Notes under the pieces: model-generated
The model's input: only the letters and a program-made list of their open reading frames with translations
What the model was told of the DNA's origin: nothing
Database searches by the model: none
Shown: in pieces, positions 11,801-23,751 of the stretch
Position numbering within the stretch: the first letter of the stretch is position 1
Layout: every line of letters begins with the position of its first letter
Position numbers and translations under genes: made by a program
Assembly: GCA_019321725.1 (NCBI GenBank)
Contig: CM033106.1
Coordinates: 27,950,118-28,014,117 of the forward strand
Direction of reading: 5' to 3'
From: Paulownia fortunei
Taxonomy: Eukaryota > Streptophyta > Magnoliopsida > Lamiales > Paulowniaceae
DNA: 64,000 nt

Positions 11801-14284
11801 TAAACCGATAAACATGACGAAGGAAAATTCCCCATCACATAATACTCATTGTAGTCAACATTAATTCCTCCTCATTTAGCCCCACAATGGGGGCTATATC
11901 AAGTGCCAATTACTGCTTTTATGGCCAATCTCTAGGTATCTGTGAGCTTAATATTAAAAGAATATATTTCCAAGTATTTGTATAAGGAAATACAAATAAA
12001 GCTGTATTTAGCAATGACCAAAAAGAGTTGCCTTTATATGTTGGCAATCCTTTTCATTATCATTCCATGGTATTAGGCAACTATCCCATGTTTTCCTTTT
12101 GGCCATTGTTTTCATATCAATAATGCCATAAACCTAAAATAATATAAAGTCTTAGTCATCTTTTGATTGTGAAAGCTTGTACAGCTTTTTCAAGAACTAC
12201 GTTCAAAATTCCATGGACTAATTCGAACCGTGAATGGAATTGAATTAGGCAGTTTGACTCATTTTTTAAAATGTTGCATCTACATGTATATAGTGTCATA
12301 TCATTATTTTATGCATGTACACAGGCCCATAAAACTGTGCTAGTTGTCACCTTTAAAACTTAAAAGCCTTCACAAACAATATATTCAGCTTAAGCAGTAA
12401 ATTGCCTTAAAACAAAGAAAGTTGGAGAGACAGCTTTCTAGGTAGGTGTCATTGGACTGCATATACGGTGGCCCCCTCTTTGCAATCACACCCCATTACA
12501 TAATGTCAATACATAAATACTTAGCTATCTAAATGTATTAAACACACCCTTATTTTAAAAAAATATTTATCCCATAATGGGCTGATAATAGATGTACTCA
12601 ATATACACCAAATTTATTAATTATACTATATTTTTAAATATATTACAATAAGACTCAAATTTTAATATTTTTTCCCAAATTTCAAGAGTAAAATTTATTT
12701 TTTTCAATTCAAATAGATTGTTGTTTAGGCTGAAAGGGATATTATATAAAAATGAATTTTTAACGCATGTTATGCGTGTCAATGCCTAGGGTTGGAATGA
12801 TGTACTTTGGCGTGACCAAATTAATTAATGCGGTCACCGACAGAAAAGATCATCCCTAATATTTTTTAGTGATATATAAATCCATAACAAAAAAATGTAA
12901 ACACATATCTAACCCTTTTTAATCACAAAAAACAAAAAAAAATACATATCATTATCATTCTATAACTCAGGCTTATTCAGTTTCGCTCCATTAATTATGA
13001 ATATATCATTTAAGTTGTATATTTTTCATTTTCGTCCCGTAATTTAGGCTTTGTACAATTTTGGTACAATCAATTAATTAATTAATCCTCCCAAACTATT
13101 AATTTTAAGCTACTCCTCAAAAGTCCTCGATGAGTTAGTAGTAAGCCTCATGCCTTTTGTGATTTAAGTAGACAAATAATATTTTTGATTTAATTAATAA
13201 CTTAATTAACTATATTAGAATTTATCTAATAAAATGGAGTTTTTAGTAAATTTATTCTCTAATAAACATCCACTTATACGCACTTCTGTCATACACCTAT
13301 ATCAAAAAAAGATATTTTACTTACATTAATAAATCATATTCACAAATTTATCCAAATTATTAATATTTCATCTCAATAATTTTTTAAATTAAAAATTTAA
13401 ATAGGACATATTCATGATTAGAATTCTATTATGTTTTGAAATTGGATATACGATTGATATGATATGTATTAGATTATTCCTCTAAAAAACAAAGAGATCA
13501 AAATCGAATAGGGTCTCAATTATGGAGTGATGAAAAATGAGATTTTCCCCTCCCAAAATCTGGCAACTAAAGGTCACGTGGATGGTTTATGCGATTAGCT
13601 GTTAATTTTTTAATGGAGTGAAAAAGAACAAAATATGAGAAGATTTAAAGTATATGAAATTAAAAATGAGAAACTTGTAATCAATAGGAATTATGGGACA
13701 AAAAATTAACATTCTACCAATATAAATTTAAAAAAAAAAGTTGTCACGCTTGTGAAGTTAGAAAAGACAACAACCAAACCAAACTCTGCAGACATAAAAC
13801 CAAAAATAAAGGACAGCTGTCCACACACGCAGCACAACGAAATGGAAATGGCATGAGCAACACAAGCAAACACAAAGCACGAACTGTACTGACCAAAAAA
13901 ACAAAAACAGAAAAATACTAACAATAATAATTAAAAAAAAAAAGCAATAGCAAGAAGAAGTGAGAAGACATCATACCTGATGGCCAAAGCAAATGCCGAG
14001 AACTTTCTTTTTCATGGCGTCCAATTTCTTGAGCAGAATCAGCAGTTTACAGATCCAAGGTCATTTCCGTGAGCGTCATTGCAGCTCCCGGTGATCACGA
14101 AACCCTCGTACTCACCGATCTCATCGTCCGCCGGAAACTCGCCTCTCGCCACCTTAAATACGTCCCACTTTTCCCCTTCTTCTTTCAGCATTCTCACGAA
14201 AACTCCATAGTAACCGCCATACATTTTCTTCACGTAGTCTGAGTCCTCGGCGCACAGAAGGACAGCGAACTTTTGGCCTCCCAT
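8833..14284 (-). CDS. GGP: Gamma-glutamyl peptidase-like class I glutamine amidotransferase, frameshifted in exon 1
   Basis: Cytosolic enzyme family that removes gamma-glutamyl groups from glutathione conjugates in glucosinolate and glutathione metabolism. Exons: 13977-14284, 9345-9494, 9047-9214 and 8833-8934. Exons 2-4 are 150, 168 and 102 bases and all close in phase 0. Exon 1 is 308 bases, one short of a multiple of three. Its frame is correct up to SCNDAHGND, then shifts at about 14057-14061, where a CCAAGG run appears to lack one base. The downstream frame continues as WICKLLILLKK and then GICFGHQ. Allowing for the missing base, the protein would be 242 residues with nucleophile C99 and the His-Glu pair H187/E189 (QGHPEY). 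As written, translation stops after 81 codons. Either a recent lesion or a sequence error would explain this; all other splice sites and catalytic residues are intact. Confidence 0.85.
9495..13976 (-). other. 4.5-kb first intron of the GGP gene
   Basis: This intron separates the exon ending GICFGHQ from the exon starting ILGRAVGG. It is AT-rich, contains a complete MITE-like element at 10964-11358, and has no recognisable gene. It supplies most of the gene's length. Confidence 0.85.
10964..11358. mobile_element. MITE-like element with terminal inverted repeats (copy 2)
   Basis: The left end GGTTTTGTTTGGTGCTATTT (from 10964) pairs with a right end whose reverse complement is GGCTTTGTTTGGTGTTGTTT (to 11358), giving inverted repeats of about 20 bases on a 395-base AT-rich body. 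AAT flanks both sides as a possible 3-base target duplication. The terminal motif and short duplication resemble Tourist/PIF-Harbinger MITEs, but the superfamily is an inference. It sits inside the GGP intron. Confidence 0.65.
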
Positions 14285-14418
14285 TCTCTCTCTCCCTCTC
14301 TCTCTCTCTCTAAATATATATGTATATGTGTATGCCTAGAGAGAGAAAGGGTGAGGGGGGGGAAGATGAGAATTGGGGGAATATGAAAATGGATTTGATG
14401 CGAAAACTTATCACACCC

Positions 14419-14425
14419 ATTTATA
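14419..14425 (-). promoter_or_regulatory. TATA box of the GGP gene
   Basis: TATAAAT reads on the minus strand about 135-140 bases upstream of the ATG at 14284. A CT/GA-rich 5' leader (14285-14311) separates it from the start codon, a common arrangement in plant promoters. Confidence 0.55.
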
Positions 14426-15279
14426 GAAGCCTAGTAGGACGTACAGATGGGAGTAATCATAATGAATTTACGCATTTGTCCTTAGAAGAAGAGTAGTTGA
14501 CTTTCTTGCCCCATCATTCTAGCTACTGCCGCCTCTATTCCAACCTTAATTTAATTAATTCTTTTTGAATATGACCTATATAATAATTTAATTCATATTT
14601 ACATTTTATTAAATCTTATACAAATATCTAGGTTTAAATTTTTTACAAAATTATCAATATTAAAAAATAAAGTGGTCAAACAAGTAAAAATATTGACATT
14701 TTTTTCTCATAGAAAGTGGTGGTATTTGGGTGCTTTCCATTTTGATACGAAATTCCATTTATGACTAATTATTCTTAGTATTGGAATTTTTCCCATAAAT
14801 TGTCTATTTGGAGGTTCAATGAATCTAGACTAGGATTTAATGTGCTACTTTTATTTTATTTTTGTTTATTTCGCTTTCATGTATGACTTATACCTACATA
14901 AAAATTTATGAGACCAAAAGGTTTTAAATTAAATGGACACTTTACCAGCATGAATAGACATTTATATTCTTATTGATCTTTACTATATATATCATTTTTT
15001 TTTTTTGTTAGACTTATATTGTGTTTCAGTATATGTGTGAGATTCAAATTTAGCTGGCATTTAACTTTATGACCTCGATGAAATATATATATATATATAT
15101 GATATATACATATTTATTTACTTCTTTATCTTTCTATATTGATGTATTTACATATAATAATATTGTCCCATATTAATTATTGTGTTTACGTTAAGAGCAT
15201 CATTTTTAACTTGACACACATATTTATTCACTTGTCTCACGTTGTCTTTATATTGAGATTTGGAGATTTTTAGGTGTAT

Positions 15280-15440
15280 AAATAAATCTAAGTTTTATTA
15301 TATTATTATTTTATATATTATAATAAAAAAATATAATCAATTTTATTAAATCGATTCGATCGATGGTTGAACATATCCGACCGATTAAACCGTTAATCAA
15401 TAAAGAAATTGATTTGATCATTGTTTCGATTATGGAAACA
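15280..15440 (-). repeat. Dispersed repeat related to 46143-46514
   Basis: Read on the minus strand, this stretch shares ATCGATTTAATAAAA, then GATTATATTTTTTTAT, then AAAATAATAATATAATAAA in the same order with the element at 46143. Flanking sequence rich in CGATT/AACCG-type motifs is also similar. It is probably a decayed non-autonomous transposon copy. Confidence 0.5.
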
Positions 15441-17006
15441 CTATTATTAATATGAGATTGAAAATGATTATGTCAATTTTATTAATTTTATAATAAACAA
15501 AGTCAGAAAAAATCTTTGATTTATTTTAATATTGAACCGTGAGGCTTTGAACATATAAAAGTTGTGAATTGAATCTCTTTATAAAGGAAATCTTTTGTCT
15601 CATTATTCCAAAAATGAAATCGATATTTTGGAACGATTGGCCAAAGGTGAAGGTGCTCAAAGAAAAGTCACGCTAATTTTTTTATTCATATTTATTTATT
15701 TATTTATTTTAAAATATACAATTCTTAGTTTATAGCACATCAATTAATTCATGAATTAAATAATACCTAAACAAACAGCATAACCAACTATCCAAATAAA
15801 TAAAATAAAATAAAATAAATTCCTAAAGCACCATCATACAAAAATTGTGGCAGCAAAATTTGTTGATGCCTGTCAGAGACATATGTGGAAGTTGTCACGT
15901 GACATTTTATCTTGTGGATCACGTGCGAATCTTATCAGATGTGTAAGGACGACGTGTGCCGCTCTTTTTGTCTGAATCAGACGGCTCCCAATTAAATGTT
16001 CTTTATTTCAACCTTTAACACCTTTTCCTTTTCTTTTTCTTTTTCTTTTTTTCCAACCTCCTTTTTCTCCCTTACCCCTCTCTTTTCGCCCTTTTTTCTA
16101 CATGATTATTGAGAATTATGCGATTATTTAGACACGCTTTTTATGTGTACATAAAAAAATGCAAAAATATTATTTTGGAAATTAAACAACGCAATTCACT
16201 ATTATAAACTCTTTAAATAGTCGTTCTGTATTTTTTTAATATAATTGTCTGAAAAATTTCGACAAAAAAAATAAAATAATCAATATGCGCATTAAACACC
16301 TAAATCACATACTTAATACATAAATTTGCATGATTGACATAGATAATAAAATAAATTATAACGTTCCAGACACCAATAATTATACAATCCGATTGTTAAC
16401 ATTTGATGCATGATGGATTATTAAATTAATTTATATCCTAATAAATAAAAAGCAAATAAATTGAAATATTCACCACTGGACTTCATTATACTTAAAACTT
16501 TAATGCTAATAAGTTTTCATTTAAATTAAATTTTCTAATTGTTGTAATGAGGATTGCTAAAGGGTTTGGTACAGATCAAAGTTTAGCAGTTTGGAGACAA
16601 ATTTGAATAGGATTTCAACACAAGATAAGATATAGTAGGTGTGTGGGTGTGTGTGCACGTGCGCGCTTGATCCATGTAGTAAAAAATAATAAAATTCGAA
16701 TCTAACTTCATGAGCATTAATGGAATTATGGATATTATACTAGGAAATGAAATGTGATACTAATTATTTATTATTTAAATATAAAATGAATAATATATCA
16801 CGTATAATATGTATTATTTAATGTATTATTCAGAATATATGTGAAAAGTATTTGGATACTAATCTTAAATAAACCATATAATTAATCCCATGTTTGCTTC
16901 ATTTTTTTTAAGGCTGGAGTTATTAGTTGGATGAGATCCATCGTATATTTCAAATCTCTTGAAAAATTGATTCGATTCTACTAATAGATTTAAATTTAAA
17001 CCTAAC

Positions 17007-17097
17007 TGGGCCCTAGCCCTAGTCTTAGTTACAAAAGCCCACATTTCTTTTTCCATTGGGCTGTGAACTGGACCTGGGCCTCCACACGTTTGGGCCC
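17007..17097. promoter_or_regulatory. Cluster of site II-like TGGGCC/GCCCA motifs
   Basis: TGGGCC occurs at 17007, 17075 and 17091, with GCCCA near 17038 and TTGGGCT near 17056, all within about 90 bases. Such TCP-binding site II clusters mark promoters of plant growth and housekeeping genes. No gene start is visible within 2.5 kb, so this may be a decayed promoter or chance. Confidence 0.35.
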
Positions 17098-17421
17098 TTA
17101 AACTACTGTAGGTTTCTCACAGTAGAAGCCGAATGTAAAACATTTTGTTGATTATTTGGATGAAAATGTCAAGAACAGCTTCTAGAAATAGATTTTCTAA
17201 AGATTGGTTGGTCGACGATGACCGATTGATCAATTATTAATTTTGAGAGACCAAAAGATGAAATATCATTTTCATCTTTGTTTTTTTTTTTTTTTTAATT
17301 TTCTTCCCCAATTCTTTTTGATAAGAGTTGTCTGATTCAAGAAAAATTATCTTAAATGATCCTCGTATCATTTTAGTTGTGTGGTTCCCCACAAGTATCA
17401 ATGAGAATGTACCTTTATTTT

Positions 17422-17442
17422 GGGGGGGGGGTGGGGGTGGGA
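17422..17442 (+). other. G-rich run, possible quadruplex
   Basis: The sequence is ten G, T, five G, T, then three G within 21 bases. It could form a quadruplex on the plus strand and also marks a place where base calling is unreliable. Confidence 0.5.
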
Positions 17443-17739
17443 GTCTTTCTATTGTATTTACTGGGATTAGTTGTAAGTTTATATCTCCTGCTTTATATTA
17501 TGTGTCATGTGAGTTAAAGGAATTCCAAAATTATATCCTAACAAAATTGTGTTATTCTTGAAACATTTACATGGCTCCTTGTTATTTTATTTTTAGATTT
17601 CTTTGTGTGTTTTTTTTTATGGTTTTCATTTGTTGCATATTCTCTAGTCTATGTAATTTTTTGAAACAACATTGATAATTACATAACAAAAAATCAAAGA
17701 AAATTACGGGTATTGTCAAATGAGCTAGATTCAAACGAA

Positions 17740-18306
17740 TTTTTTGTACACCAAGATGCCCAATTCCACGTTCAAGATATCAAATTTCAAATTTATGGTG
17801 TCACCAATTACACCGAGTTCTTTTAATTTGCAACTGATAGCAGACTCCCTTTCCATGAATTCCAGCAACTCGGCTGCTGACTTTTCCAAATTCTCAACCA
17901 TTTGTCCAAGTTCTTGAATATGTCGGAAGATCGCCGCTACTTTGAGACTTGACTGGTTGTCTAAGCAAGCCCTTATTCCTCTATATTCTATCCTCTAAGG
18001 CAACAACACGATCAGGCAGTGGAGTTCAGTCCCCCATGACCCAAACACGAGAAATCAAAACCCAATCTAGCTCTAATACCAATTGTTATAGGGACTAAAG
18101 TTTACATGAAATTTTTAGCAAATTATCACCCAACTTGTGGCTTGGTTTTCTGACAAAAGAGATCAACCATTCCAAACGCATTAAAACTCGTGTGTGATTG
18201 AGTTACAAAGTTCACAACCAGCCATACAACTATATAGTGCATAAAATATAAAGACAACCAACAATTTACTGGTAAACCCAACCTAATACTCCTTCCTCAA
18301 GTTACA
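17740..18306 (-). mobile_element. Decayed Ty3/gypsy-type LTR retrotransposon fragment
   Basis: On the minus strand, 18070-18081 reads TGGTATTAGAGC, one base from the usual tRNA-iMet primer-binding site. Two bases before it is a sequence ending TATAACA (to 18084), as expected for an LTR 3' end. A candidate LTR spans 18084-18306, starting TGTAACTTGAGG and holding a TATA-like stretch. Downstream of the primer site the minus strand resembles the start of a gypsy gag leader, but an in-frame stop follows almost at once. No protease, polymerase or second LTR is seen, so it is a truncated, inactive remnant. LTR borders are tentative because no target duplication was confirmed. Confidence 0.55.
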
Positions 18307-19400
18307 GTACAAGGATTGCCCAAGGCTTGCACACAACTTCTGAAAAAAAGGTGCAACTCAGGGACTGAACAATTTACAAGCATAAAAAAGAGCTACAGTG
18401 GACATCCCCAATGCTAGGAACACTACCAATTAAATGCCACTAGGTATCAATGGTTTTCCCTAGCAGCCTGCCATGTGTTTGAGCGATTATCTGGATACGA
18501 ACAATCCTTTACCGCCTATACATTCATGGGACATGCCTCTGCCAACTACCACAATTCTGTCTAAGCCAACCTTGATCCCACCAAGTTCAGCCAACTTGTT
18601 TATATGTCGGGTGCTACCTTGCACTTGGCTTCCATATAGTAGTTAGTTCATGCCCAGTATTGACTCATGCACGAAGTTCGCACACAGCTACCTTTGGTGC
18701 TGACAAACTCTAAAAGTGCCCGACATAAAGCCAACCATGCCACCCACAAAACATACAATGCCAACACAGGGAACTCAGCTAGTCTGCCTATGCACGCCTA
18801 CTTCAATGCACCAACACTTGATAGGATGGGGTCGACCTATGGCCAAGCTCAACTCGGGTCAATCCAAGACGGATCCAAGGTCAAGCTATTGTGCACTCAT
18901 TTGGATAATCTCAAGCCATAGTTGGGGCCTAGGGACTTTCAGACGAGTTGGTCCTCCAAGCACCCTCATCCCCTTATAATATAGGCTTAGAAAAAAAATC
19001 ATCGTTGTTGCAATAACACTGAAATTTTGACGAATTGCACCCTTTACTTCAACATGTTTGTTCCTGCGTGATTCTTGTGATGTCTAGTTTTCATTTCAAG
19101 TCCGAACTTATTTTGAGTTTTGGACCATCCGACGGGTGCATGAGGTCGGGGCAGCACCCCACTATGCTGCCCAACGCCGTGCATTCCAGACATTACCTGA
19201 CGTCTACCTCAATAAATCCAAACCAATGTTCCATGGGCTGCTCAACAACCTATACCATCATGCAAGCATCTGTTGCACGCCATCACGCAGCCTCTGTTGT
19301 GCCAGTACGACTCGATGTCCTAAAACGCTAATAGTTGTCGGCTACCAAGAGATAGCAAGCAAGAGAGTTTTTGGAAAACCACCCTAGATTCAAATGTATG
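18307..19400. other. GC-richer block of unknown origin, probable transposon remnant
   Basis: This kilobase is clearly less AT-rich than everything around it and has few long A or T runs. It contains overlapping open frames of 83-98 codons that match no family I know. It abuts the retrotransposon remnant, so it is most simply the decayed body or long LTR of another element. I cannot assign it. Confidence 0.4.
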
Positions 19401-20528
19401 CTAGTTTTTAAGTTAACTAGTTTCCAATGAGAATTAATAAAAGTGCTTCAAAATGTATTCATTGTTTTCCTTAATTAGTAAGCAATATATTTTGGAACGC
19501 CAAGTGTTCACTTCTAACTCATGTCATCATATGAAAAAAATTATATTTTTAAAGAATGGTGTGCACTAAACTAGTGCACTAAATGCAGTTGATTGAATTT
19601 ATTCAAATTAATATTTATTATAACACTGTGTGTGTTTTCAAATCAAAGATAGGTGATAAACAAGTGAAAGATTGGTTGGTGAAGAAAAATTAGGACAGCG
19701 GCCGAGTCAAGTTTTTTTGTGCTCTTTTAAAAATTTAAGTTTAAAATTGAACTCAAATTCGAAGTTGATTCGTTTAGGCTCATTTGTAGTCGAATTCAAA
19801 CTTGAGTTCATTCATAATTGTAATCTTGTTTTTAATTTAATTACTTTTTCCTTATTTTGAATATTGTTATTATTATTAGATTATTAGTATATTTGTTGCA
19901 ATATATAATTATTGTTTAGTTGAAATTGTTAATGTTATTGTTTTTATTTTTAAAAATTTTAATTATTATTAATAGAATTATAAAATAGTTTAAACAAAAA
20001 AACTCACCAATTTTTTATCATCAATAATTGAACTCAAGCTCCAAAAAGTCAAATACAATTTAAGACTCACTTGAGTTAGCTAGCAAACCTGATGAGCGGG
20101 TGAAAGATGGCGTCAAATTTGGATAATTTATGTTAATTTATTTATGTTTCATTATACATTCTTTCCTAAAAATAATATTTATAAATAATGAGATTAATTA
20201 AAATACTTTTTAAATTTTTATTTCATAATATTATAATATTCTACTTTTTAAATAAGTTTTTTTTTTTTTTTGGGTGATCCAAGTATCAGGACCTTCATGG
20301 AAGAAATTGATCTTTCTCTTTATACGACGCTCCTGCTACCTTCAAGTGGTATTTACGAAAGGAATAGTGAGAGTCACTTTCAAAGTCTTCCTTTCATCTT
20401 TGTACGTACAAACTGAGCTCCTTTCTCCCATGTCTTCCCTGTCAAAGTTTCTTCACATTTCATAAGAAAAAACTTGCCGGAGATCTCAGAATCCAAGATC
20501 CCACTAAGATATCAGTCTCAAAATCCAA
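19401..20528. other. Intergenic region upstream of the HVA22-type gene
   Basis: AT-rich sequence. The stretch 19730-20100 contains repeated GAACTCAA/TTGAGTT-like words that resemble the interval near 50800-51080, suggesting a dispersed repeat. The final 150-250 bases should hold the promoter and 5' UTR of the downstream gene; I could not pick a convincing TATA box. Confidence 0.45.
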
Positions 20529-23500
20529 ATGGGCTATCTGGGACTCCTCAAATGTGCTCTTTTATGCATCGATTTGCTTGCCTGGTGTGTTTTCTGCACT
20601 TCACATGTTCTTTCGTTTTGCTACTTTTCCCCTTTTCTTTTTTCTTTTGTTCTTTACTTTCTTAGTAATAATATGTCAGTATTTTCATATCTTCACACTG
20701 ATCATCGTTTCCCCTTTTTTTTTTTCATGTTTCTTTTGGGGTTTTGTCCCTGGGATACGTACACATGCTTGTATTTCTGCAGATAATACGCTTACACTAA
20801 TCTTTGTTTTTTTTATCTCTCTCTGTCTGAACATTTCTTGCAGGCCTGTAGTTGCTTTGGGCTATCCTCTGTAAGTACTATCTTCTCCCTGTGTGGGTTT
20901 GTGCATGTGCCTTACTTTTTATGGCAGAAAAGTAAAGTGTTATAGGCGTATGTTGCTTTTCACAAGGTTTGAGTGAATTGGGATGATTAAATGTTTAAGT
21001 ATTTATTAATCACAAAAGGAAATCATTAGTTAGTGCTTATTATAATGTAATTTTGCAGGTTTGCTTCCATCAGGGCAATTGAGACTGGTTCAAAGTATCA
21101 CATGAGGAAGTTGGTCACATATTGGACCCTTTTTTCTTTGATTTATCTATTTGAATTTGCTTTTCTGAAAATCATCGAGTGGTAAGTACTGCCATTGGAT
21201 TGTTAAAGAAGTATTTGCCTCCTTTGTGTAGCTGCTTCTTGGGATTCATATTTTTGCCTCCCCTTCTTCCCCTGTTTTTAGTTCGAACTTTTTATTTTTT
21301 GCAAAAAGAATAAAAAATATTTTTGTTCCGATATAGCATTCTTTCTGTTACAAGATCATTTCTGATTTTTCCCTTCGTCATCCGAATATGATGGAAACTG
21401 GTTTACTATAATAATTGTGCTCTCTCAAAAGCGTGATATATTTTTAACTTGGAAAAAGGTGTGATCTTTGATCATTTTCGTCTGAAACATTATGTTGGTT
21501 ACTTCCAACCGAATGCTTGAGAGGTGCAATTTTTTGGCTACTAGACCTGTAATGCTTATTGAATTTTTTTATATATCTTTAGGGAATGAGCATGTAGAAA
21601 TGAAGTAAATGGAGATTCTTTTCTGTTTTCCTCCAACTGATACCATTTGTTCCATATATTGTGCACGGTAGAATCAAGAGAGGTTTTCATGCATTCATGA
21701 TGATTAACAGGGAATCGCACAAACTTCTTTCGGTATTAACATGGGAGATGAATTTTTTTATATGTCTTCATTTGTTTTGACAGGATACCATTCTGGTCTA
21801 GGATAAAACTTATAGCTACCTTCTGGTTAGTGATGCCTCAATTTGATGGTGCATGCCATGCCTACCAAAGTCTTATACGTCCATATTTGGTGGTGAATCT
21901 GCAAACAGTTATCAACGGGTTCTACGAGCCAAAGGAGGAACAACCTCTTAAGAAAGAAACTTTTCTGGGTGCAGCAGAGAAATACATCAAAGAGAATGGA
22001 TCTGAAGCGTTGGAAAAGCTTATTGCAAGCCAGGTCAACTATATGATACAATTTAGAACAGTTCTAACTAAATTTTGTTGGTCATGACACTTTGGATATT
22101 GAACTACCGAGCTACAAGTTTTTTTAGTGAGTTTATTACACAATCAAAAATGAATAGGAGATACGATATAAAATATGTTTTCCAAAGATGACACAAATAT
22201 CAAATGAACACAAGATTGAGTCGAATGTTCTTTTAAACACAGATATGTGGTGTGTTTGTGTCTCCTTTTAATCAAAAGTTAGTGATATATACATATATCT
22301 TAATATGTGTTACATGTATTCTGTGGATAAAATGATGATGCAAAATCATCTTGAATGGAATTGAAGAAAATAGCTGATAGTTGTGTTCTTAAAATTTATG
22401 AAAATGTAAATTAAGAAAAAATTGAAGCTACATTTTCATCCTAGTATCTGGATTCAGGAGACAATTAGAGACATTTGGCAGACCAATGGTATCATCTTGG
22501 AATAGATTAAACAACACTGACTAGTGGATTATGCATGACAACATGATTGTAGCCTTACATTGTTTTGAAAAAGGACATTTTCAAATGTATTTTGCTTTAA
22601 ACTAGCCATTGAAGCTTCACTTATGCTCATTTTTTGTTCTGCTCGAACTGAAGAGTCCGTGCTATTCTTTTTTTTTTTTCCCATTATATTTTCCAATGAG
22701 CAATTTGTTTGCCTATCGATGCAGTGCGAACGCAAAGAACCTGATAATTCTAAGAGAGATACCCAAGTTCTAGAACCAAATGAGAAAAATGCTGCAGCTA
22801 AATCAGAACAGGTAAATTCCACACCTGCGCATGTTCTAATTTCTTATTTTATATTCAACTTAATATATTTGCTCTCTCTTGTAGCTGAAAGAACCTGGTG
22901 TTGCTCAGAAAAATAATGACATGTTAGAAGCCACAGATAAGAGTGCAGCAACTGAGGCAAAACAGGTGAGAGTTCTCACCTGATATTTTCAATTATCCTC
23001 TAGAGGAACTTAACAAATTTTATTATGCATTCGCTGGATATATTGATTAGACTTGTGAAACTCACTCAGCCAATTATTGATTGTGAAGTGGCTGCTTTTT
23101 ATTACTGATATATCTATGAACGCTTGAAAAACAGCCGTGATCATTAAAATGAGAAGCTGTGAAGCAGGTCCCTTATTTTTCTTTTCTTTGTAAGTGTTTT
23201 CGAAAGAAATATGTTTATATTTGCTTTTCATGCACACGTCGTAGCTGTCACAGAATCCTGTCAAGTTCGGCGTCATTAATGTTGCTTGGGTTCCAAAGGT
23301 CACAGATGCAGCTGCTAAGGTTAAAGAGATGACACCACCAGAAGCAAATGCAGAAAACAGACAGCCAGCTGCTAAAGTTAAAGAGATGATTCCACCAGAA
23401 GCAAATGCAGAAAACAGACAGCCAGCTGCTAAAGTTAAAGAGATGATTCCACCAGAAGCAACTGCAGAAAACAGACAGCCGGAGACCCCTCCCCTGAAGA

Positions 23501-23751
23501 AAGTTCAGCAAGAATGGACCTGTGTTTTATGTCAAGTAACAACCGCAAGTGAGAAAACGTTAAATGCTCATCTTCAGGGGAAAAAACACAAGTCCAAGTG
23601 TGAGTTCCTGAAATCAAGCAAGCTCAATGGAGAAGATACAGGACCCTCACCTTCGGCAACAGGTGAATCCAACCAGGGCAAACCAGAGGCAGTAAAAGGA
23701 TCAAAGCGTAGAAGAACGCGAAGCAAGAGGTCAACTTCAGGTGCCTGGTGA
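20529..23751 (+). CDS. HVA22: HVA22/TB2-DP1 family protein with C-terminal C2H2 zinc finger
   Basis: Membrane-shaping ER protein of the DP1/Yop1/REEP family; plant HVA22 members are often ABA- or stress-responsive and affect vesicle traffic. Seven exons (20529-20584, 20844-20870, 21059-21181, 21784-22033, 22725-22811, 22885-22965, 23245-23751) close to 377 codons. Residues 1-110 carry the hydrophobic TB2/DP1 hairpins (FASIRAIETGSKYHMRKLVT, then LVTYWTLFSLIYLFEFAFLK). From about residue 150 the protein is charged. Exon 7 contains three near-identical 19-residue repeats and then a zinc finger with C301-x2-C304-x12-H317-x5-H323 (WTCVLCQVTT...HLQGKKHKSKC), the U1/matrin-like form found in RNA- or DNA-binding proteins. 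The C-terminus is basic (KGSKRRRTRSKRS). Some plant HVA22-like proteins have long C-terminal extensions; the finger plus repeat array is the notable part. The first exon is short (18 codons plus two bases). Confidence 0.92.
23311..23481 (+). repeat. Three tandem 57-bp coding repeats in the HVA22-type gene
   Basis: Units at 23311-23367, 23368-23424 and 23425-23481 each encode 19 residues of the form AAKVKEM(T/I)PPEANAENRQP. The copies are nearly identical in DNA, implying recent expansion or homogenisation and likely length polymorphism. Confidence 0.95.

Larger units (their letters stand above)
14285..17720. other. Intergenic region right of GGP
   Basis: After the GGP promoter this is AT-rich sequence with no gene. 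It holds a dispersed repeat around 15280-15440, a cluster of TGGGCC-type motifs at 17007-17097, and a G-rich run at 17422-17442. Short open frames here do not resemble known proteins. Confidence 0.6.

Noticed and set aside
18667..19387. Several 83-98 codon open frames in the GC-richer block
   Set aside because: They overlap in different frames and look like by-products of lower AT content, not a gene.
20554..20874. 106-codon hydrophobic open frame overlapping the HVA22-type start
   Set aside because: T-rich intron sequence read in the wrong frame; the real protein uses the ATG at 20529 with a splice at 20584.
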